From Rhodoferax sp. BAB1 (GTDB lineage Bacteria; Pseudomonadota; Gammaproteobacteria; Burkholderiales; Burkholderiaceae_C): 64,000 nt of DNA. Numbering within the stretch: position 1 is the first letter of the stretch; every line of letters starts with the position of its first letter. The translations under genes and the position numbers were made by a program. Below the pieces are notes generated by a model. The model was not told where the DNA came from and ran no database searches. It saw nothing but the letters and a program-made list of their open reading frames with translations. The stretch covers positions 3,740,001 through 3,804,000 of the forward strand of contig NZ_CP054424.1 of assembly GCF_013334205.1 (NCBI RefSeq), in the 5' to 3' direction. Positions 11,636-20,106 of the stretch are shown in pieces.

Positions 11636-12865
11636 ATGATGGTGTCCAGCATGGAAGCAGTGCTGAGCCCCTGGGTGGCTCAACTCAAGTCCAAGGCCAA
11701 GCTGCCCCTGCTCGTGCAATGGGGCGACAACCCGGCGCCCGGCGCGGGCCTGCGCCTGGGGGATTTCGACACGCCCAAGGTCGTGATCCGGGTGCGCAAG
11801 GCCGGCGCCGTGCCGCTGCTGCTCTCGCCCACGCTGGACAGCCTGGGCGAGGCCTATGTCGAGGGCCTGATCGACGTGGAGGGCAGCGTGGACGATATCC
11901 TGGAGATGGCGCACCGGCTGGCCGAAGCGGGCAGCCGGACCGAGAGCCGCCTCACGCGCATGGTGCGCCACTTCCAGCACACCCCCAAAAGCGATAGCGA
12001 AGCCGTCCAGTACCACTACGACGTCTCCAACGACTTCTACCAGGCCTGGCTGGATCCGCGTCTGGTCTACTCCTGCGCCTATTTCGAGAACGGCGACGAG
12101 ACCCTCGAAGAAGCGCAGCTCAAGAAGATCGACCACATCCTGACCAAGGTGCAGTTGCAGCCCCATCAGCGCCTGCTGGACATCGGCTGCGGCTGGGGTG
12201 CGCTGGTCATCCGGGCGGCCGAGAAATTCGGCGCGCGTTGCACGGGCATCACGCTGTCGCAGCGCCAGTTCGAGCTGGCCACCGAGCGGGTGCGTGCGGC
12301 CGGCCTGCAGGACCGGATCGAGATCCGCCTGCAGGACTACCGCGACGTGCAGGGCACGTTCGACCGCATCACCAGCGTGGGCATGTTCGAGCACGTCGGG
12401 CTCAGGCACCTCGAAGGCTACTTCGCCTGCATCAACGGCCTGCTGGCCGAGGGGGGCTGGGTGTTGAACCATGGCATCACCTCCACCGATGTCAACGATG
12501 GCGAGACCAGCCTGGGCGGTGGCCGTTTCATCGACCGTTATGTGTTCCCGCAGGGTGAGCTGCCGCACATCGCCACCGTGCTCAGGGCCCTGCAGGCCGG
12601 CGGCCTGGAGGCGCTGGACGTGGAGAGCCTGCGTCGCCACTACGCGCGCACCACGGGCTTGTGGAGCCAGGCCTTCGAGGCCGAGGGGCAGAGATTGCGC
12701 GACATGGTGGGCGAGCGCCGCTGGCGCATCTGGCGCGTCTACCTGGCCGGCTGCCAGTGGGCTTTCGATAACGACGAGATCTCGCTCTACCAGGTGCTGT
12801 GCACCAGGGCCGGCCGCCGGGCCCGTGGCCTGCCCTGGTCGCGGCGCTGGATGTATCCGCACTGA
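11636..12865 (+). CDS. cfa: Cyclopropane-fatty-acyl-phospholipid synthase
   Basis: A SAM-dependent methyltransferase of about 409 residues that converts unsaturated acyl chains of membrane phospholipids to cyclopropane rings. The family signature NDFYQAWLDPRLVYSCAYF and the SAM-binding LLDIGCGWGALVI are both present, plus the bicarbonate-site region near the end (YQVLCTRAGR). Two consecutive ATGs (11636 and 11639) follow GGGAG; the second has the better spacing. A longer frame upstream lacks a ribosome site. Confidence 0.93.
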   Translation: MMVSSMEAVLSPWVAQLKSKAKLPLLVQWGDNPAPGAGLRLGDFDTPKVVIRVRKAGAVPLLLSPTLDSLGEAYVEGLIDVEGSVDDILEMAHRLAEAGSRTESRLTRMVRHFQHTPKSDSEAVQYHYDVSNDFYQAWLDPRLVYSCAYFENGDETLEEAQLKKIDHILTKVQLQPHQRLLDIGCGWGALVIRAAEKFGARCTGITLSQRQFELATERVRAAGLQDRIEIRLQDYRDVQGTFDRITSVGMFEHVGLRHLEGYFACINGLLAEGGWVLNHGITSTDVNDGETSLGGGRFIDRYVFPQGELPHIATVLRALQAGGLEALDVESLRRHYARTTGLWSQAFEAEGQRLRDMVGERRWRIWRVYLAGCQWAFDNDEISLYQVLCTRAGRRARGLPWSRRWMYPH

Positions 12866-12892
12866 TGCCGCTGCGGCTCGGATAATGGCGGC

Positions 12893-14449
12893 ATGGGAGA
12901 CCCTGCCGCCATCGTTCTTTGCACGCTCAACGCGAAGTACATCCACGCCTCGCTCGGATTGCGCTACCTGCTGGCCAATATGGAACGCCACGGCGGTGCG
13001 GATCTGCGCGCACGCACCCTGCTGCGCGAGTACACCATTGCACGTGTGCCGCAGGACATCGTCGATGAACTGCTGGCCCTGGACCCGGCCATCGTCGGCT
13101 TCGGGGTCTACATCTGGAACGTGAGCCAGACCACCGAAGTGCTGCGGCTGCTCAAGGCCGCCCGGCCTGGGCTCAAGGTGGTGCTGGGTGGCCCCGAGGT
13201 CAGCCACGAAGTCGAGGCGCAGGAGATCGTCCGGCTGGCCGACTTTGTGATCACCGGCTGGGGGGACGTGAGCTTTCCCAGGCTGTGCCGTGCGCTGGCC
13301 CATGGCCCTCAGCCCCTGATGAAGGTCATCGCGGGTGTACAGCCGCCGCTCGACGAGATCGCCCTGCCCTATGCCGGGTACAGCGACGACGACCTGGCGC
13401 ACCGCCTGCTGTATGTGGAGGCTTCGCGCGGCTGCCCCTTCAAGTGCGAGTTCTGCCTGAGCTCGCTGGACAAGACGGCCTGGGCCTTCGACCTCGACGC
13501 CTTCCTGGCCGAAATGGACGCGCTGCATGGCCGCGGTGCGCGGCATTTCAAGTTCGTCGACCGTACCTTCAATCTCAAGGTCGAGGCTTCGGTGCGCATC
13601 CTGCAGTTTTTCCTGGATCGCATGAGCGAGGACCTGTTCGTGCACTTCGAGGTCATCCCGGACCACCTGCCCGATCGCCTGAAGGAGATGATTGCGCGTT
13701 TCCCGTCGGGTGTGCTGCAGTTCGAGGTCGGTATCCAGAGCTTCAACGTCGAGGTGCAGCAGCGCATCTCGCGCAAGCAGGACAACGACAAGACCGAGGC
13801 CAACCTGCGCTGGCTGGTGCATGAGAGCCCGGCCCACCTGCACGCCGACCTGATCTTCGGCCTGCCCGGCGAGACGCTGGAGAGCTTTGCTGCCGGCTTC
13901 GACCGCCTGCATGCCCTGGGCCCGCACGAGATCCAGCTCGGCCTGCTCAAGCGCCTGCGCGGCACGCCGATCGCACGTCATACGGCCGTCCACGGCATGG
14001 TCTACGACCCGGCCCCGCCCTATACCGTGCGCCAGACCGGCGTGGTGGATGCGTCCACCGTGCAGCGCTACGCACGACTGGCGCGTTACTGGGAGCTGCT
14101 GGCCAACTCCGGGCGCTTCCCGCGCACGCTGGCCTTGCTGTTGCAGGGGCCGTCGGCCTTTGCCGCCTTCCTGGCCTTCAGCGACTGGCTGTGGTCGCAG
14201 CTGGGCGAGACGGCGCATCTGAGCCCGGAGCAACTGGTCGATGCGCTGCATGACTACCTGATCGAGGCGCGGGGACTGGATGCCGACGCCGTGCGTAACA
14301 CCCTGTGCGACGACTATCTGGCCAGCGGCGCGCGGGCGCGGCCGCAGAGCCTGCGCGCCGTGCTGCCGGCGCAAGGCTTGCCCCTGCCCCGGGGCGGGCG
14401 TCAGCGGGCCGAGCGCCAGGCCCGCCATGTCGCCCCGGGTGTCGACTGA
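12893..14449 (+). CDS. B12-binding radical SAM protein (DUF4080 type)
   Basis: A 518-residue protein with an N-terminal cobalamin-binding Rossmann domain (about 5-140), a radical SAM core whose iron-sulfur ligands form CPFKCEFC at residues 181-188 (CxxxCxxC), and a C-terminal DUF4080-like region. Members belong to the large class-B radical SAM group that includes methyltransferases acting on unactivated carbons; the substrate here cannot be told. It starts 27 bases after cfa and is likely co-transcribed with it, which could hint at a lipid substrate but does not show it. Confidence 0.87.
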   Translation: MGDPAAIVLCTLNAKYIHASLGLRYLLANMERHGGADLRARTLLREYTIARVPQDIVDELLALDPAIVGFGVYIWNVSQTTEVLRLLKAARPGLKVVLGGPEVSHEVEAQEIVRLADFVITGWGDVSFPRLCRALAHGPQPLMKVIAGVQPPLDEIALPYAGYSDDDLAHRLLYVEASRGCPFKCEFCLSSLDKTAWAFDLDAFLAEMDALHGRGARHFKFVDRTFNLKVEASVRILQFFLDRMSEDLFVHFEVIPDHLPDRLKEMIARFPSGVLQFEVGIQSFNVEVQQRISRKQDNDKTEANLRWLVHESPAHLHADLIFGLPGETLESFAAGFDRLHALGPHEIQLGLLKRLRGTPIARHTAVHGMVYDPAPPYTVRQTGVVDASTVQRYARLARYWELLANSGRFPRTLALLLQGPSAFAAFLAFSDWLWSQLGETAHLSPEQLVDALHDYLIEARGLDADAVRNTLCDDYLASGARARPQSLRAVLPAQGLPLPRGGRQRAERQARHVAPGVD

Positions 14450-14468
14450 AGCCCTAAGATAGACCCCC

Positions 14469-15281
14469 ATGGTCAGCCCTACCCGTTTCTGGTCCGAACT
14501 CAGCACGCGTGACTTCGCCTTGCTCGACAGCCAGCGTGCCATCGCGGTGCTGCCCGTGGCCGCCACCGAGCAGCATGGCCCGCACCTGCCGCTGAGCGTG
14601 GACACCGACCTGGCCAATGGCGTGGTGGCTGCTGCCCTGCCGCACATCGCGGCCGACCTGCCGGTGCTGTTTCTGCCCACCCAGGCCGTGGGCCTGAGCC
14701 CCGAGCACCAGGCCTACCCCGGCACGCTCACGCTGTCTTCGCACACGGTCATCAGCCTGTGGACCGAGATCGGCGAGTCGGTGGCGCGCGCCGGCGTGAA
14801 AAAGCTGGTGCTGCTCAATGCGCATGGCGGCCAGGTCGGCGTGATGGACATCGTGGCGCGCGACCTGCGCGCGCGCCTGGGTTTGCTGGTCTACAGCGTC
14901 AACTGGTTCAACCTGCCCCTGGGGCCTGAGGTCGAGGGCCAGTTCAGCGCCGACGAGCACCGCTTTGGCATCCACGCCGGCCAGATCGAGACCGCCATGA
15001 TGCTGGCGCTCAAGCCCGCCCAGGTGCAGATGGCGCAGGCGCGGAATTTCGCCTCGGCCTCGCAGCAGCGCGCACAGCAGTTTCCCATCCTGGGCAACGG
15101 CAGGAGCGCCAAGCTGGGCTGGCAGATGCAGGACTACAACCCGGCCGGTGCCGTCGGCAATGCCGCCGCCGCCACGGCCGAGCAGGGCCGTGCCGTGCTC
15201 GATGCCGCCGGCCGTGCGCTGGCCGCCTTGCTGGCCGAGATCGACCGCCTGCCACCAGACACACTGGCCTCGCGGTCCTAG
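14469..15281 (+). CDS. Creatininase-family amidohydrolase
   Basis: A 270-residue metal-dependent hydrolase. The metal-binding motif EQHGPHLPLSVDTD gives Glu34, His36 and Asp45; NAHGGQ and the DEHRFGIHAGQIETAMM segment supply the remaining ligands and catalytic Glu. Related proteins include creatinine amidohydrolase, the deformylase ArfB and the peptidase MftE, so the true substrate is open. It lies 19 bases after the radical SAM gene and 3 bases before the next gene, suggesting one operon. Confidence 0.87.
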   Translation: MVSPTRFWSELSTRDFALLDSQRAIAVLPVAATEQHGPHLPLSVDTDLANGVVAAALPHIAADLPVLFLPTQAVGLSPEHQAYPGTLTLSSHTVISLWTEIGESVARAGVKKLVLLNAHGGQVGVMDIVARDLRARLGLLVYSVNWFNLPLGPEVEGQFSADEHRFGIHAGQIETAMMLALKPAQVQMAQARNFASASQQRAQQFPILGNGRSAKLGWQMQDYNPAGAVGNAAAATAEQGRAVLDAAGRALAALLAEIDRLPPDTLASRS

Positions 15282-15284
15282 CGC

Positions 15285-17888
15285 ATGGATCCGGTCAGCC
15301 CTGATCCCGGTGGCGAGTTCATGGCCGAACAGCGACGTCTGCAGTCGCTGCACAGTTATGCCGTGCTGGACACGCCACCAGAGCTCGACTTTGACGAACT
15401 CACGCACCTGGCTTCCGAGTGGCTGGGCATGCCGATCTCGCTGGTCAGCCTGGTCGACGAGGAGCGGCAGTGGTTCAAGTCGCGTGTGGGCCTCGATCCG
15501 AGCCAGACGCCGCGCAGCATGTCGTTTTGCAGCGTGGCCATCCAGCAGCCGGACGAGGTCATGGTCGTGCCGGATGCCAGCCTGGATCCGCGCTTTCGCG
15601 ACAACCCGCTGGTCACGGCCGATCCTCATATTCGTTTTTATGCAGGGGCTCCCCTGGTCATGCCCGATGGCCGGGCCCTGGGCACGCTGTGCGTGATCGA
15701 CCGCCAGCCGCGCGAGTTTTCCGGGAAGCAGCGCGAGACCCTGGCCCTGCTGGCGCGCCAGGTGGTGGCGCAGTTGGAGTTGCGCAAGAAGCAGTCCCAA
15801 TTGCAGCTGGCCGTGGACCGCTACCAGAAGCTGTTCGACCACACCCTGGACGGCGTGCTGCAGACGCGGCCCGGCGGCGAGGTGCTGGCGGCCAATGCGG
15901 CCGCCTGCGCCATGCTGGGCATGAGCGAGGAGGAGATTCGCCAGCGCGGGCGCGAAGGGGTGCTCGACCTGGGCGATCCCCGTCTGCCGCTCCTGCTGGA
16001 CCTGCGCCAGCGCGAGGGCCAGGCCCGGGGCGAGCTGCGTATGCGGCGCGGCGACGGCACGCTGTTCGAGGTCGAGATCACCTCCGCGCTTTACCATGAC
16101 CACGACGGCCAGTGGCTCAGCAGCATCGTGTTCCGCGACATCACCGAACGCATGCGCTGGCAGCAGCAGCTGCAGACCCAGGTGGCGTTGCTCGACAACC
16201 TGGCCTTGCACGTGCCGGGCTCGCTGTACCAGTTCCGCCTGGACCCCGATGGCCATCTGAGCTTCCCATTTGCCAGTGAGGGCATCCGCACCATCTACGA
16301 GGTGACGCCCGAGTCGGTGCGCGAGGATGCGGCCCTGGCCCTGCAGCGCATCCACCCCGATGACCTGCAGTCGGTGCTCGATTCCATCCGGGTCTCGGCC
16401 GAGACCTTGCAGCCCTGGCGTGTGGAGTACCGGGTGATCCTGCCCGAGCAGGGCCTGCGCTGGCGCCTGTGCAACGCCCAGCCCGAACGCCTGGCCGACG
16501 GCAGCACCCTGTGGCATGGTTTCAATACCGACATCACCGAGCGCAAGGAGGCCGAGGCCTATACCTTCCAGCTGGCGTATTTCGATGTGCTCACGGGACT
16601 GCCCAACCGCAGCCTGCTGCGCGACCGTGTCGAGCAGGCGCTGGCGCTGGCACGGCGCAACCGCCAGTACGGGGCCGTGATGTTCGTGGACCTCGACAAT
16701 TTCAAGCAGATCAACGACGCGCGCGGGCATTCGGTGGGCGACCATCTGCTGACCGAGGTGGCCAAGCGCCTGCAGATCCTGCTGCGCGCCGAGGACACGG
16801 TGGCGCGCATCGGCGGCGACGAGTTCGTGCTGCTGATCAACGAGCTGGGGCAGGACGTGGAGGCCAGCGCCCGCGCGGCCATGGCCGTGGCCGAGAAGGT
16901 GCGCGCCGCGCTGGACCGGCCGCACCTGATCGACAACTTCAGCTACACCAGCACGGGCAGCATCGGCATCAGCCTGTTCCCGAAGGCCGGCCAGCAGATC
17001 GACGACCTGCTGCGCGAGGCCGATACCGCCATGTACCGTGCCAAGTCCGCGGGGCGCAACCGCATCGCCTTCTTCGAGCTGACCATGCAGCACGAGGTGG
17101 AAGAGCGGCTGGCCCTGGAGCAGGAACTCAAGGAGGCGCTGGCCACCGGGCAGCTGCGCCTGCACGTGCAGTCCCAGGTCGACGCCCAGGGCCGGGTGGT
17201 GGCCGGCGAGATGCTGGTGCGCTGGTTGCATCCCACGCGCGGCCTGGTGCCGCCGATGCGTTTCATCCCCCTGGCCGAGGAGACCGGCCTGATCCTGCCG
17301 CTGGGCGAGTGGGTGATCGAACAGGCCTGCCAGACGCTGGCGCGCATGCAGCTCGGCGGGCTGACACAGTCCCTCTCGGTCAACGTCAGTGCACGCCAGT
17401 TCCGCAGCGACGATTTCGTCCCGCGTGTGCGGGCCATCCTGCAGGGCACCGGCGCGCCGGCGCGCCAGCTGATCTTCGAGGTGACCGAAAGCCTGTTCAT
17501 CCAGGACTGGGAGCATTCCCTGCGACGCATCAGCGAACTGGTGCAGATGGGCATACGCTTTTCCATCGACGATTTCGGCACCGGTTATTCCAGCCTGAGT
17601 TATCTGCAGCGCCTGCCCCTGTTCGAGCTCAAGATCGACCGCAGCTTCGTGCAGGACACGCCGCACGATGTCAACGACACCGCCATCGTGAGCTCCATCC
17701 TCTCGATGGCGCAGCACCTGGGGCTGGAGGTGGTGGCCGAGGGTGTGGAGAACCGTGCCCAGGCCGAATTCCTGCTGGCCAGCCACTGCGACCGCCTGCA
17801 GGGTTACCTGTTTGCCCAGCCGCAGCCGCTGGAAAACTGGCTGGCGCAGATGGGCTTGCACGCCACAAGCCCGACGACGCCGGTTTGA
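15285..17888 (+). CDS. GAF-PAS-PAS-GGDEF-EAL cyclic-di-GMP protein
   Basis: An 867-residue soluble signalling protein. Order: GAF (about 20-160), PAS (180-295), PAS with PAC (300-425), GGDEF (430-590) and EAL (605-855). The cyclase motif GGDEF is intact near residues 510-514, with an RAED inhibitory I-site just before it. The phosphodiesterase motif reads EML rather than EAL (Glu642), but the DDFGTGYSSL, LKIDRSFV and AEGVEN motifs are conserved, so activity is possible. No membrane segment. An alternative ATG at 15321 (residue 13) has a better upstream purine stretch than 15285. Probably links environmental sensing to motility, since PilZ receptors follow. Confidence 0.92.
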   Translation: MDPVSPDPGGEFMAEQRRLQSLHSYAVLDTPPELDFDELTHLASEWLGMPISLVSLVDEERQWFKSRVGLDPSQTPRSMSFCSVAIQQPDEVMVVPDASLDPRFRDNPLVTADPHIRFYAGAPLVMPDGRALGTLCVIDRQPREFSGKQRETLALLARQVVAQLELRKKQSQLQLAVDRYQKLFDHTLDGVLQTRPGGEVLAANAAACAMLGMSEEEIRQRGREGVLDLGDPRLPLLLDLRQREGQARGELRMRRGDGTLFEVEITSALYHDHDGQWLSSIVFRDITERMRWQQQLQTQVALLDNLALHVPGSLYQFRLDPDGHLSFPFASEGIRTIYEVTPESVREDAALALQRIHPDDLQSVLDSIRVSAETLQPWRVEYRVILPEQGLRWRLCNAQPERLADGSTLWHGFNTDITERKEAEAYTFQLAYFDVLTGLPNRSLLRDRVEQALALARRNRQYGAVMFVDLDNFKQINDARGHSVGDHLLTEVAKRLQILLRAEDTVARIGGDEFVLLINELGQDVEASARAAMAVAEKVRAALDRPHLIDNFSYTSTGSIGISLFPKAGQQIDDLLREADTAMYRAKSAGRNRIAFFELTMQHEVEERLALEQELKEALATGQLRLHVQSQVDAQGRVVAGEMLVRWLHPTRGLVPPMRFIPLAEETGLILPLGEWVIEQACQTLARMQLGGLTQSLSVNVSARQFRSDDFVPRVRAILQGTGAPARQLIFEVTESLFIQDWEHSLRRISELVQMGIRFSIDDFGTGYSSLSYLQRLPLFELKIDRSFVQDTPHDVNDTAIVSSILSMAQHLGLEVVAEGVENRAQAEFLLASHCDRLQGYLFAQPQPLENWLAQMGLHATSPTTPV

Positions 17889-17889
17889 C

Positions 17890-17904
17890 AGCCCCGCCGG
17901 GGCT
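17890..17904 (+). terminator. Short G+C-rich hairpin after the GGDEF-EAL gene
   Basis: AGCCCC and GGGGCT pair around a 3-base loop immediately after the stop codon. There is no T-tract, so termination is uncertain. Confidence 0.4.
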
Positions 17905-17918
17905 GCCGATACTCCTTG

Positions 17919-18079
17919 GTACTGGGACCCGGAAGTAGAGGAACGCAATGAAAGTGATGGATTCGTGCGCAGGGCAAGGCGCAAACCACAGCCATAGCCC
18001 TTGCTATGGCGAGGATTTGCAACGCCGCCATGCGTGCGAAGGCGCGCTTTCATGTTCCGATACTTCCGGGTCGCAGTAC
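17919..18079. repeat. 161-base imperfect palindromic intergenic element
   Basis: The whole interval is one long imperfect inverted repeat centred near 18000. The outer arms match as GTACTG-GACCCGGAAGTA (from 17919) against TACTTCCGGGTCGCAGTAC (ending 18079); inner matches include ATGAAAG with CTTTCAT and CGTGCG with CGCACG-type segments, closing on CCATAGC...GCTATGG at 17992-18009. It fills the gap before the PilZ gene and would form a large RNA or cruciform hairpin. It resembles the ERIC/REP class of dispersed elements. Confidence 0.7.
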
Positions 18080-18107
18080 TAATCCGTTCCTGGAACAGGA
18101 GTCGCCC

Positions 18108-18488
18108 TTGAAAACCTCCACCGACCGCCGTCAGTTCCTGCGTTCCGTGTTCCACGCCCCGGTGCGCCTGCGGCTGGGTGAACGCGAGAGCCAGGCCTTT
18201 CTGCATGACGTCTCGCTCAAGGGCGCGCTGGTCGAGGTCCCGGTTGGCTGGGCCGGGCGCGTCGGCGAGACCTACCTGCTGCGCCTGGAACTGGCTGCCG
18301 ACGCGGCCATCACCATGGAGACCACCGTGGCCCACATCGAGGGCCGCCATGTGGGCCTGCACTGCGAGCGCCTGGACCTCGACAGCATGACGCACCTGCG
18401 CCAGCTGGTCGAACACAATGCCGACGACCCGGCCCTGCTCGAGCGCGACCTCGCCACCCTGGTGGCCCAGGGTGCCGCTACCGACTGA
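18108..18488 (+). CDS. PilZ-domain protein 1
   Basis: A 126-residue single-domain cyclic-di-GMP receptor. The binding motifs are visible as RRQFLR near the N-terminus and DVSLKGA further on. I chose the TTG start at 18108 because AGGAG lies 7 bases before it and because the open frame upstream runs through the palindromic repeat. It is a paralog of the PilZ protein at 19650 (shared LDLDSMTHLRQL-type ending and ALLERDL tail). Effector target unknown; the neighbouring GGDEF-EAL protein could supply or remove its ligand. Confidence 0.85.
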   Translation: MKTSTDRRQFLRSVFHAPVRLRLGERESQAFLHDVSLKGALVEVPVGWAGRVGETYLLRLELAADAAITMETTVAHIEGRHVGLHCERLDLDSMTHLRQLVEHNADDPALLERDLATLVAQGAATD

Positions 18489-18504
18489 GCCCCCGGCCCC
18501 CTCG

Positions 18505-19077
18505 ATGCGACGCCGTCTCGCTCTGGGTCTGCCTGCCCTGTGGCTGGCACCGCCAGGCCACGCGGCCACCCCCGGTGAGTTGCTGGCCGCGGGTCGGCAC
18601 GTGCTGCTGATGCGCCATGCCGATGCCCCGGGCGTGGGCGATCCGCCGGGTTTTCGCCGGGGCGACTGCGCCACGCAGCGCAACCTGGGGGCGGCCGGCC
18701 GTGAGCAGGCCCGCGCTGCCGGCCGCTGGCTGCGCAGCCAGGGCGTGTCACGCGCGCAGGTCTATTCCAGCCCCTGGTGCCGCTGCCTGGAGACGGCGCA
18801 GCTGCTCGGTTTTGGCGCCGTGACGGTGGAGGAAAGCCTGGGCTCCTTTTTCGGCCGGTATGGACAGGAGGACGCGAGCACCCAGGCCCTGCAGGCTTTT
18901 GTGGCGCGCCTGCTCAGCGGCCCGTCGGACCGCGCGCCCATCCTGGTCACGCACCAGGTGAACATCAGCGCCTATGCAGGCGGTGGCGTGGCCAGCAGCG
19001 AGATGGTGCTGGTGCGGGTGGACCGCCAGGGCCGGCCGCAGGACACGGTGCGTTACGCACCCCCGCCCCTGTCCTGA
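18505..19077 (+). CDS. Exported histidine phosphatase (SixA-like)
   Basis: A 190-residue histidine-phosphatase-superfamily protein with a signal peptide (residues 1-22, ending GHA). The catalytic RH pair is in LLMRHADAPG, the conserved SPWCRCLETAQ follows, and the second catalytic His is in VTHQVN. Small size and layout resemble SixA, but export makes a phosphohistidine-signalling role unlikely; a periplasmic phosphatase is more plausible. The ATG at 18505 begins 16 bases after the PilZ gene. Confidence 0.85.
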   Translation: MRRRLALGLPALWLAPPGHAATPGELLAAGRHVLLMRHADAPGVGDPPGFRRGDCATQRNLGAAGREQARAAGRWLRSQGVSRAQVYSSPWCRCLETAQLLGFGAVTVEESLGSFFGRYGQEDASTQALQAFVARLLSGPSDRAPILVTHQVNISAYAGGGVASSEMVLVRVDRQGRPQDTVRYAPPPLS

Positions 19078-19078
19078 A

Positions 19079-19297
19079 TCAATAGTGCGGCGGCAGCTCG
19101 TCGCGCAGGTTGCGCAGCACGGGCGCGCTGCCTTCGGGCAGCTGCTGGCGCAGGCTCATGACTTCGCGCAGCAGCAGGTCGATCTGCTGTTGCTGGCGGT
19201 AGATCGTGGCGTTGAGCTGCTCCAGCAGGTCTTCCGCATAACTGGCCTTGATCTCCAGCTCGGTCAGGCGGGCGTCGGCATCGTGCATCGGGTTCAT
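19079..19297 (-). CDS. slyX: SlyX family protein
   Basis: A 72-residue protein that is almost entirely coiled coil, with a glutamine-rich heptad region in the middle and the hallmark SlyX ending DELPPHY. Function of SlyX is unknown despite wide occurrence. The ATG at 19297 gives the normal family length; the open frame extends further upstream without support. It converges on the phosphatase gene with only 1 base between the stops. Confidence 0.87.
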   Translation of the reverse strand: MNPMHDADARLTELEIKASYAEDLLEQLNATIYRQQQQIDLLLREVMSLRQQLPEGSAPVLRNLRDELPPHY

Positions 19298-19649
19298 GGC
19301 CGTATTGGACCCGAAAAGCAGGCGTGTTGCCGAGGGGGGCATGTGGCGCTTTGCGGTGCGGGCCGATCCGATGCAGATTCCTGCAGCGAAAACCTCGTTC
19401 ATAGGTCATCACAGGGCTTAACGCAAGCTCCCATTTTTCGAGTGTTGCGCTCGGAAGACGTCACACTTCAAGCGATTTCTCAAGTCTCGGCCCTAAGCGC
19501 ACGTGCTGCCGTGACGCGCGCGTAACAGCCTGATTTTTCTGTGTTTTCCTCTGGAGTTTCGTGAGGTTTTGAGGCGTGCAGCCCGGACAATAAGCGCAGC
19601 AAAGCGGCAGCGTGACATCACCAGCACATCACAGAAAGGGCGACACACC
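19298..19649. other. slyX / PilZ-2 intergenic region
   Basis: A 352-base divergent gap of lower G+C than its surroundings. It must contain promoters for slyX and for the second PilZ gene, but I could not identify a convincing promoter, operator or RNA structure in it. Confidence 0.4.
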
Positions 19650-20090
19650 ATGTTTGATACCTGGAAGAAATTCGCGACACGCCCCGAACCGGTCGAGGTG
19701 CTGGAGGCGGTGCCGGTGCTGAACCGTTCGACGGCCTACCGCCGTTTCCTGCGCTCGGTGTACCAGGCGCCGGCCCGGCTCAACCTCGCCGGGTACATGC
19801 GCGAGGTCCAGGTGCTCGATGTCTCCCTCAAGGGCGCGCTGGTCGACATGGGTGCCGCCCTGCCCTGTCCGGTGGGCGTGCGCGGCCGCTTGCGCCTGCT
19901 GCTCTCGCCCACCGTCTTCATCGCCATGGACGTGGCGGTGACGCGTGTGCGGGGCAGCCAGCTGGGCCTGCAGTGCCTGCACATCGACCTCGACAGCGTC
20001 ACCCACCTGCGCCAGCTGATCGAACGCAATTCCCAGGACCCGGCGCTGCTGGCACGCGAACTCTCGGTGCTGGTGGGCGCGGCGGCCTGA
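19650..20090 (+). CDS. PilZ-domain protein 2
   Basis: A 146-residue cyclic-di-GMP receptor: a 35-residue N-terminal extension followed by a PilZ domain with YRRFLR and DVSLKGAL motifs. The C-terminal half (LDLDSVTHLRQLIERNSQDPALL, split as LDSVTHLRQL and NSQDPALL) closely matches the PilZ protein at 18108, so the two arose by duplication. Start at 19650 is preceded by AGAAAGGG. It has its own promoter region, so the paralogs are probably regulated separately. Confidence 0.88.
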   Translation: MFDTWKKFATRPEPVEVLEAVPVLNRSTAYRRFLRSVYQAPARLNLAGYMREVQVLDVSLKGALVDMGAALPCPVGVRGRLRLLLSPTVFIAMDVAVTRVRGSQLGLQCLHIDLDSVTHLRQLIERNSQDPALLARELSVLVGAAA

Positions 20091-20106
20091 TCCGCTCAGC
20101 GCGCAG

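Noticed and set aside
17904..17911. GCCGATAC after the GGDEF-EAL gene as a FliA promoter for PilZ
   Set aside because: The -10-like element matches, but the sequence 11 bases upstream (GACAGCCC) does not resemble the sigma-28 -35 element, and the palindromic repeat lies between it and the gene.
11534..18683. Very long minus-strand open frames (over 1000 codons) opposite cfa, radical SAM, creatininase and GGDEF-EAL genes
   Set aside because: They are antisense shadows caused by high third-position G+C; their translations are low-complexity His/Gly/Gln-rich and match no family, whereas the plus-strand proteins are clear.
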